A stretch of 64,000 nt of DNA from NCBI RefSeq assembly GCF_042683665.1, contig NZ_JBHUOO010000008.1; one strand, 5' to 3'. Source of the stretch: Leeuwenhoekiella polynyae (GTDB lineage: Bacteria; Bacteroidota; Bacteroidia; Flavobacteriales; Flavobacteriaceae). Below are positions 59,262-64,000 of this stretch, one piece after another (within the stretch, counting starts at the first letter, position 1; each line of letters starts with the position of its first letter). The translations under genes were made by a program, and so were the position numbers. Below the pieces are notes generated by a model. It had not been told where the DNA came from. It was given only the letters and a program-made list of their open reading frames with translations, and did not search any database.

Positions 59262-62090
59262 CTAGAATAAATCATATTTTATACCAAAGGTTAAACGTGT
59301 GCTATAATACTCCATCTGCATCGTACGGTCTTTTACTCCCTGATAATAACGCAACGGCTGATTGGTAATATTATTTAGATTGGCATAAAGCTGAAGGTTC
59401 TTTGATAAGAAAACAGTGGCATTAAAGTCTAGAAAAAATTGCTCGTCATAAAAACGATCTTCAAAAGCATTACCTCCCAATTCATCTAAATAAGCATCTG
59501 CATAGTTGCTAGAAAGTCTCGCACTAAACCACTTATCTGCATAAGAAATTGACGCATTAAACATATTAGGCGAAGAACCCGGCAACGCAAGATCACCACG
59601 CATATCACCATCTTCATTAGCAATACCTTTAGCTTCAGAATTGAGATAAGTATAGTTTAAATAAATACCGAAGTTTTTAAGAAAACCGGGAAGGAAATCA
59701 AGCTGACGCTGAAACGCCACTTCTGCACCAAAAATGCGTGCTTTATCTCCGTTTAAAGGCTGAAACAACTCGTAACCCGTGCTTTCTTCTTCTGAAACAT
59801 TGGTATAGATAAAGTCGTTTAAATCTTTATAAAACACCCCTCCTGAAAGAATACCTACAGAATTGAAATACTTTTCGGCCATAAAATCAAAATTCATAGA
59901 AGTAGTAGGATTCAATTGTGGGTTACCCACAGAAACCTCATCATCTTCCCGTTGTCTGTAAGGCACAAGATCTATATAATTAGGTCGCGCTAACGTGTTT
60001 GTCCAGGCAAAACGCAGAACCGTATTTTCTGAAGCATTATATTTAAAATGTACACCCGGTAAAACATTTGTATATGAACTCTCGTCATTGATTTGGGTCA
60101 CCGTATCTGGCTCATCAACGTCAAAATTATTACCTGTACTTTCGATTCGTGTATTTTCAACGCGAAGACCTACTAAAACACTCAGTTTATCTGTTAATTT
60201 CTGATTAGTCATCACATAACCGGCATATACATTTTCGGTCACATCAAAGTTATCACCAAGATATTCGTCTGGCACTGCTTCTCCTTCAAAAGCTGCCGTG
60301 TCATACAAATCAAGACTTCCTAAAAACTCCGGTGAAGCAAAAATTCCGGGTCTGTATTTTGACCCTGCTAAAAAATCATCCCCATTATAAGCACGCTGAT
60401 TTACCAATGCCAGGTTGTCTAATGCAGAAGTAAGTGGCGAATACTCAGAGAAGGTGTTGTTTCTATTTTTATTCTTAAACCTGCCGCGTACACCAAACTT
60501 TACCGTACCATCGCCATTATTAAAGAAATCTGCAGGCAACTCAAAGTTTGCAAAGAAATTGACATCTTTTTCTTCAGTAAACTGGTATTCTTCGGTTAGT
60601 TCATCTAATTCAAACTGCGAAAAATCTTCTGCAGAAACCGGAGTGTGTATAGGCTTACGTGTATCGTTGATCTCATTGTTGATTTCATATTCTGTAGCAT
60701 AAACTAAATAACGTTCATTAGGACGTTCTTCTGAAGCTTTTGCAAAAGAACCCATCCAGGTGAACTTTAGATTTCCGAACAGGTGATTACCTCCTAAACT
60801 GTAGTTCTGCATACGCTGATCTTCCAATCTTCTGTTTTGAATTCTTCCGCCGGGAATACCTCCTTTGGTTTCGCGTTTAACTTCTACCGGAAAACGGGAA
60901 AGCGTACCGTTTACGATCTCAAAATCACCTTCATTGATGTCTTCTGCATCTAAAACCTCTGTCTCATATCGAAATCTATTCTCCCGATCATCACGCCAGT
61001 TGTACATCGTTTTTAAATAGATCTCGTTATTGTCGTCAAAGTTGTAATCAAAATTGGCTGAAAAACTACGTCTCACCCGTTGTACCAAATATTTACGGAT
61101 CTCAAAAACATTGGCATACGGATTAACATCGAGCTCTACTTCTTCGCCAGCAGCATCAGTATAAGCAAAAGCGTCTGTCCACTCTGCCTCTACATTATCA
61201 CTACCAAAATCATTATCGTTAATTGAGGCTGAAACCATCCAACCGAACTTCTTATTTTTTGAACGGTCTCCCAACAAAAAAGACCCACTCAAAATACGTT
61301 TGTCTGTGATAAAATTCACACCAGAACCTCCTGTTGCAGACAATCTAAAACGCTGTGGTGTAGATCGGGTTACCAGGTTTACCGAGCCCCCCAATGCATC
61401 AGCATCCATATCTGGAGTGACTGCTTTGTTCACTTCAATGGTTTGAATCATATCAGAAGGAATAAGGTCCATCTGCACATTGCGGTTATCCCCTTCTGCT
61501 GAAGGAATACGGCTTCCGTTTAAAGTAACCGAATTTAATTGTGGCGATAAACCACGCACAATTATATTACGCGCTTCTCCCTGGTCCATTTGCATGGTAA
61601 TACCGGGAATACGCTTAGTCGCGTCACCAATGTTTGCGTCAGGAAATTTACCTATCTGATCTGTAGAAACAACATTGGTAATATTTACATTGTTTTTTTG
61701 CGTATTTAAGGCTCTGGCCTGCCCACCGTCACTAAAGCCAACGATTTGCACATCGTCTAACTGTGTTTCTTCAGAAGCTAACAACATAGCAACCGAAGTA
61801 GTTTTACCTGCAGATACAGTTACCTCTTTATTTATATCGGCAAAACCAAGATATTTTACAGTAAGGGTGTAATCTCCTTGAGGAATTTCTACAAATGTGA
61901 ATTTCCCATCTTGATTAGAAACAGCACCTTTATTCAAACTTTTGATCATCACCGCGGCTCCCGGAACATTAATCCCATATTCATCGGTGATTACTCCTTG
62001 AATAATACCTTCCTGAGCGTATAAACCGGAGTAATTAAGTGTAAAAAGCAGCGTTACAATAAGCAACTTCAGACTAGTAATTATTTTCAT
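59262..62090 (-). CDS. TonB-dependent receptor paired with a phytase
   Basis: 942 residues. Signal peptide (about 1-25), a carboxypeptidase-regulatory-like domain (about 29-110: IIQGVITDEYGINVPGAAVM), plug domain (ISTDQ-type NVVSTDQIGKFPDANIGDA, TKRIPGITMQ, IIVRGLSPQLNSVTLNGSRI), and a large beta-barrel ending in KYDLF. The plug type is the one often seen in phytase-linked and glycan-linked receptors. It probably imports the phytase products or phytate itself. First gene of the operon with a clear -7 element at 62113-62120. Confidence 0.93.
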   Translation of the reverse strand: MKIITSLKLLIVTLLFTLNYSGLYAQEGIIQGVITDEYGINVPGAAVMIKSLNKGAVSNQDGKFTFVEIPQGDYTLTVKYLGFADINKEVTVSAGKTTSVAMLLASEETQLDDVQIVGFSDGGQARALNTQKNNVNITNVVSTDQIGKFPDANIGDATKRIPGITMQMDQGEARNIIVRGLSPQLNSVTLNGSRIPSAEGDNRNVQMDLIPSDMIQTIEVNKAVTPDMDADALGGSVNLVTRSTPQRFRLSATGGSGVNFITDKRILSGSFLLGDRSKNKKFGWMVSASINDNDFGSDNVEAEWTDAFAYTDAAGEEVELDVNPYANVFEIRKYLVQRVRRSFSANFDYNFDDNNEIYLKTMYNWRDDRENRFRYETEVLDAEDINEGDFEIVNGTLSRFPVEVKRETKGGIPGGRIQNRRLEDQRMQNYSLGGNHLFGNLKFTWMGSFAKASEERPNERYLVYATEYEINNEINDTRKPIHTPVSAEDFSQFELDELTEEYQFTEEKDVNFFANFELPADFFNNGDGTVKFGVRGRFKNKNRNNTFSEYSPLTSALDNLALVNQRAYNGDDFLAGSKYRPGIFASPEFLGSLDLYDTAAFEGEAVPDEYLGDNFDVTENVYAGYVMTNQKLTDKLSVLVGLRVENTRIESTGNNFDVDEPDTVTQINDESSYTNVLPGVHFKYNASENTVLRFAWTNTLARPNYIDLVPYRQREDDEVSVGNPQLNPTTSMNFDFMAEKYFNSVGILSGGVFYKDLNDFIYTNVSEEESTGYELFQPLNGDKARIFGAEVAFQRQLDFLPGFLKNFGIYLNYTYLNSEAKGIANEDGDMRGDLALPGSSPNMFNASISYADKWFSARLSSNYADAYLDELGGNAFEDRFYDEQFFLDFNATVFLSKNLQLYANLNNITNQPLRYYQGVKDRTMQMEYYSTRLTFGIKYDLF

Positions 62091-62112
62091 TTTTTTGATG
62101 TTTTAATTGAAT

Positions 62113-62120
62113 CAAATGTA
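62113..62120 (-). promoter_or_regulatory. -7 promoter element of the phytase-receptor operon
   Basis: The minus strand reads TACATTTG (TAnnTTTG), 23 nt before the receptor ATG. Confidence 0.6.
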
Positions 62121-62253
62121 GCTGAGCCCTTTAAAAACAGGCTAAACTAAAGTCTAACAAATTGTAAAGAATCAAGATTTTACGGGCTACAACAAGGCAA
62201 CAATTACCTAAATTTTACACAGCCCTAACGTTGAGGCAAAAAAGGGAGCTGTT

Positions 62254-63831
62254 TTATAACTTCAGCATAAAGTTCACGAGCTCATCTGTACTATCAAGCG
62301 GTAATTTTTTACGCAGTCGGTAACGGGCCACCCGAACACTGTCTGGAGTAATACGCAGTACCGATGCGATTTCTTTTGAAGAAAGATCAAGCCGAAGCAA
62401 CATACATAATCGCAGCTCTGTAGCTGTTAATTTTTGAGTGGCAGCTTGATTGAGTCTTTGAGTGAAGCTCGGATGGATCTCTTCAAATAAACTCAAGAAT
62501 TGATTCCACTCATCATCTTCTAGCAAATGCGCTTTTAAGTCACTTGAAAGTGCAATCAATTTAGCAGGAATGTCCATACGCTTTCTCAAACTCAACTTTT
62601 GCAAGGTTCCTGAAACCTCTTCCAGCAATTTATTTTTTTGAGCCAGACTTAAACTGTATTTTGATAGCGTAGCCGTTTTAAGCTGAATTTGATTTTGAAG
62701 GTTTTGCTCCTGAGCTGCTTTGGTTTTTAGTTCAGCTTCTAATGCACGCTGTTTATACAACTCAACTTCTAGCCTTGCTCGTCGTTTTCGCTTCTGAAAA
62801 GAAAATAGAATGATGCCGCTGCTTATCAAAATGAACAGCAGCAGTAGCATAGCAATAAATTTTACCTGAGAAGTTTCTTGCTCCTGCTCGAGCAATTCTA
62901 TTCTGGCCTGTTTCTCTTTAGTATCGTAAACGGTTTGTAACGCATTTAGTTGATTGAAGTTTTGCGCGTAAAATTGCTTTTCAACCAAATCCTGATACGC
63001 CAATGCATAGAAATGTGCATGTTTATAATCTTCAGCTAAGGCATAAGCTTTTGCAAGATCTTTGTAGGCACTTGCTATCTGATGCGGATTATCATAAGCA
63101 AGAGCCAATTCTAAAACTTCTTTGGTTTTTGTTATTGCTTCTTTATACCTCCCCGTTTTTCGGTAAATATCAGCGAGATTATTAAAAGCATTGATCTGAG
63201 CCTCATCATCTACCTCTTTAAAAAAGGCATAAGCCTGTTCAAAATAGGTATAGGCTTTGTCATAATCTCCCAGATCTTCATAGATACTGCCTATATTCTC
63301 AAGAACTGTAGCTTCTCCACTTAAGTCTTTAAGATCACGATAGATTAGCAGGCTTTGCTGCTGAAAATCAAGTGCTTTTTTCGGTTGATTTTGTTTTTCC
63401 GCACAGGTACCGAGCAATTCATAACTTTTAGATTTTAGATTTAAATACGTGTGTTTCTCTGAATGCGAAAGACTGCTGTTTAAAAGATCTGCTGCCTTAG
63501 TATAATTATTAAGTGCTATGTAGATCTCGGCCAATTCATTTTTAACCGTTGCCGTAAGCTGACTATTGTGATCTTCGTTTTGAATAAGCGCCGCGTTGTA
63601 GTGGTTTACAGCTTCGGTGTAGATCTGAGTTTGTTTGTAAAATCTGGCTAGATCAATATGTGAATTAACTAGTTCTGAAGTATTCTCACCAGACTCAGCA
63701 AGCTCTAATCGGTTTTTATACACATAGAAAACTGAATCTTTAAAAGCCTCAAACTTTTCTTCAGGATTATTTTGAGCCCAAATCGGGAGACTCATCAAAA
63801 AAAACATAAAAGCTAATCCAAAATACTTCAA
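62254..63831 (-). CDS. TPR-containing membrane-bound LuxR-type regulator
   Basis: 525 residues from a TTG at 63831. Signal peptide (about 1-19, ending IWAQ), five to seven tetratricopeptide repeats (about 45-290, e.g. ATVLENIGSIYEDLGDYDKA), a transmembrane helix (about 328-346), a coiled coil, and a C-terminal helix-turn-helix (TATELRLCMLLRLDLSSKEI, then SVLRITPDSVRVARYRLRKKL). The layout is that of Bacteroidetes regulators that sense an envelope signal through the TPR part and bind DNA on the inside. Located upstream of the phytase-receptor operon on the same strand, it is a candidate regulator of it. Confidence 0.87.
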   Translation of the reverse strand: MKYFGLAFMFFLMSLPIWAQNNPEEKFEAFKDSVFYVYKNRLELAESGENTSELVNSHIDLARFYKQTQIYTEAVNHYNAALIQNEDHNSQLTATVKNELAEIYIALNNYTKAADLLNSSLSHSEKHTYLNLKSKSYELLGTCAEKQNQPKKALDFQQQSLLIYRDLKDLSGEATVLENIGSIYEDLGDYDKAYTYFEQAYAFFKEVDDEAQINAFNNLADIYRKTGRYKEAITKTKEVLELALAYDNPHQIASAYKDLAKAYALAEDYKHAHFYALAYQDLVEKQFYAQNFNQLNALQTVYDTKEKQARIELLEQEQETSQVKFIAMLLLLFILISSGIILFSFQKRKRRARLEVELYKQRALEAELKTKAAQEQNLQNQIQLKTATLSKYSLSLAQKNKLLEEVSGTLQKLSLRKRMDIPAKLIALSSDLKAHLLEDDEWNQFLSLFEEIHPSFTQRLNQAATQKLTATELRLCMLLRLDLSSKEIASVLRITPDSVRVARYRLRKKLPLDSTDELVNFMLKL

Positions 63832-63851
63832 CTAAAGCTCCGTTTAGTTGA
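63828..63851 (-). promoter_or_regulatory. Hairpin enclosing the TTG start of the TPR regulator
   Basis: TCAACTAAA and TTTAGTTGA are perfect 9-bp arms with a 6-nt loop. In the mRNA the 3' arm UUUAGUUGA contains the UUG start, so the fold would hide it. Confidence 0.4.
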
Positions 63852-63949
63852 GCAATATACCGGTCTAATATTACCTGAGTATTAGTTGAATTTTAATGTC
63901 TAGTCCTAAATAAACGATACAGATTATTGATGGATTAAATTTATAATTT

Positions 63950-63984
63950 AAAGCTTGACGATTCTATTATCGTCAAGCTTTTTT
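63950..63984. terminator. Rho-independent terminator at the window end
   Basis: AAAGCTTGACGAT-TCTATT-ATCGTCAAGCTTTTTT: a 13-bp perfect stem with T tract. No gene within the window ends here; it probably belongs to a gene beyond 64000. Confidence 0.75.
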
Positions 63985-64000
63985 GATTTATACCGTTTTG

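Noticed and set aside
1..64000. tRNA or rRNA genes
   Set aside because: I looked for T-loop-like GGTTCGAATCC blocks and acceptor pairs in the intergenic regions and found none; the GGTTCGATCC at about 49475 is inside a coding gene.

Overview
The window is chromosomal DNA from a low-GC member of the Bacteroidota, almost certainly a (probably marine) Flavobacteriaceae. The evidence is a SusC/SusD pair, several large TonB-dependent receptors, families typical of this group (DUF3127, DUF3098, DUF4271, DUF4296, DUF4301, LuxE-like acyl-protein synthetase, bacterial geranylgeranylglyceryl-phosphate synthase), the TAnnTTTG -7 promoter motif in front of many genes, no obvious Shine-Dalgarno sites, and many TTG/GTG starts. 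No rRNA, tRNA, CRISPR array or prophage was seen. I cannot name the genus from sequence alone.

Layout. 0-8 kb: alkyltransferase-like protein (partial), LysE exporter, trmB, a MurG-like glycosyltransferase that overlaps a PhoR/PhoB-type two-component system tail to tail, a LuxE-like enzyme, and Lrp next to saccharopine dehydrogenase (lysine metabolism). 8-18 kb: pckA, hemD-DUF4271, a Dpm1-like glycosyltransferase-pyrC-DUF4296 operon, an NAD-dependent epimerase, tyrS, an AT-rich HELGH orphan and a membrane zinc peptidase. 18-22 kb: leuS, which is highly unusual. It carries an in-frame DUF559 endonuclease-like domain flanked by palindromic GC-rich repeats, further in-frame copies of the same repeat, another copy abutting its stop codon, and different palindromic repeats on both flanks. 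22-33 kb: panE, the conserved ftsX-DUF3098-uppP-truB operon, then small housekeeping genes (tag, aat, DUF3127, flavin reductase, histidine kinase, NUDIX, HIT). 33.6-41.6 kb: a SusC-SusD-alpha/beta-hydrolase uptake locus that seems to separate the HIT gene from greA. 42-50 kb: greA with a structured leader, a Rieske-like lipoprotein, a TonB receptor under a TPP riboswitch, a hybrid histidine kinase facing an NtrC-type regulator, and two tandem small periplasmic proteins. 50-56 kb: a tight minus-strand run (phosphopantetheinyl transferase, GGGP synthase, pnuC, NadR-like kinase, DUF4301, arfB), divergent from ahcY. 56-64 kb: a Bor-like lipoprotein, small membrane proteins, and a TonB-receptor/phytase pair next to a TPR-LuxR-type regulator, probably a phytate or inositol-phosphate acquisition locus.

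Most of the window is core metabolism. The accessory layer consists of nutrient-uptake loci and of small dispersed repeats: a CTCGATTAYYGAG palindrome family, a 46-bp repeat pair, REP-like palindromes, and the CCCCCTTTGGGGG repeats in leuS. The most notable object is the repeat-bounded DUF559 insertion inside the leucyl-tRNA synthetase reading frame, accompanied in the same gene by what looks like an internally deleted 60-bp version.
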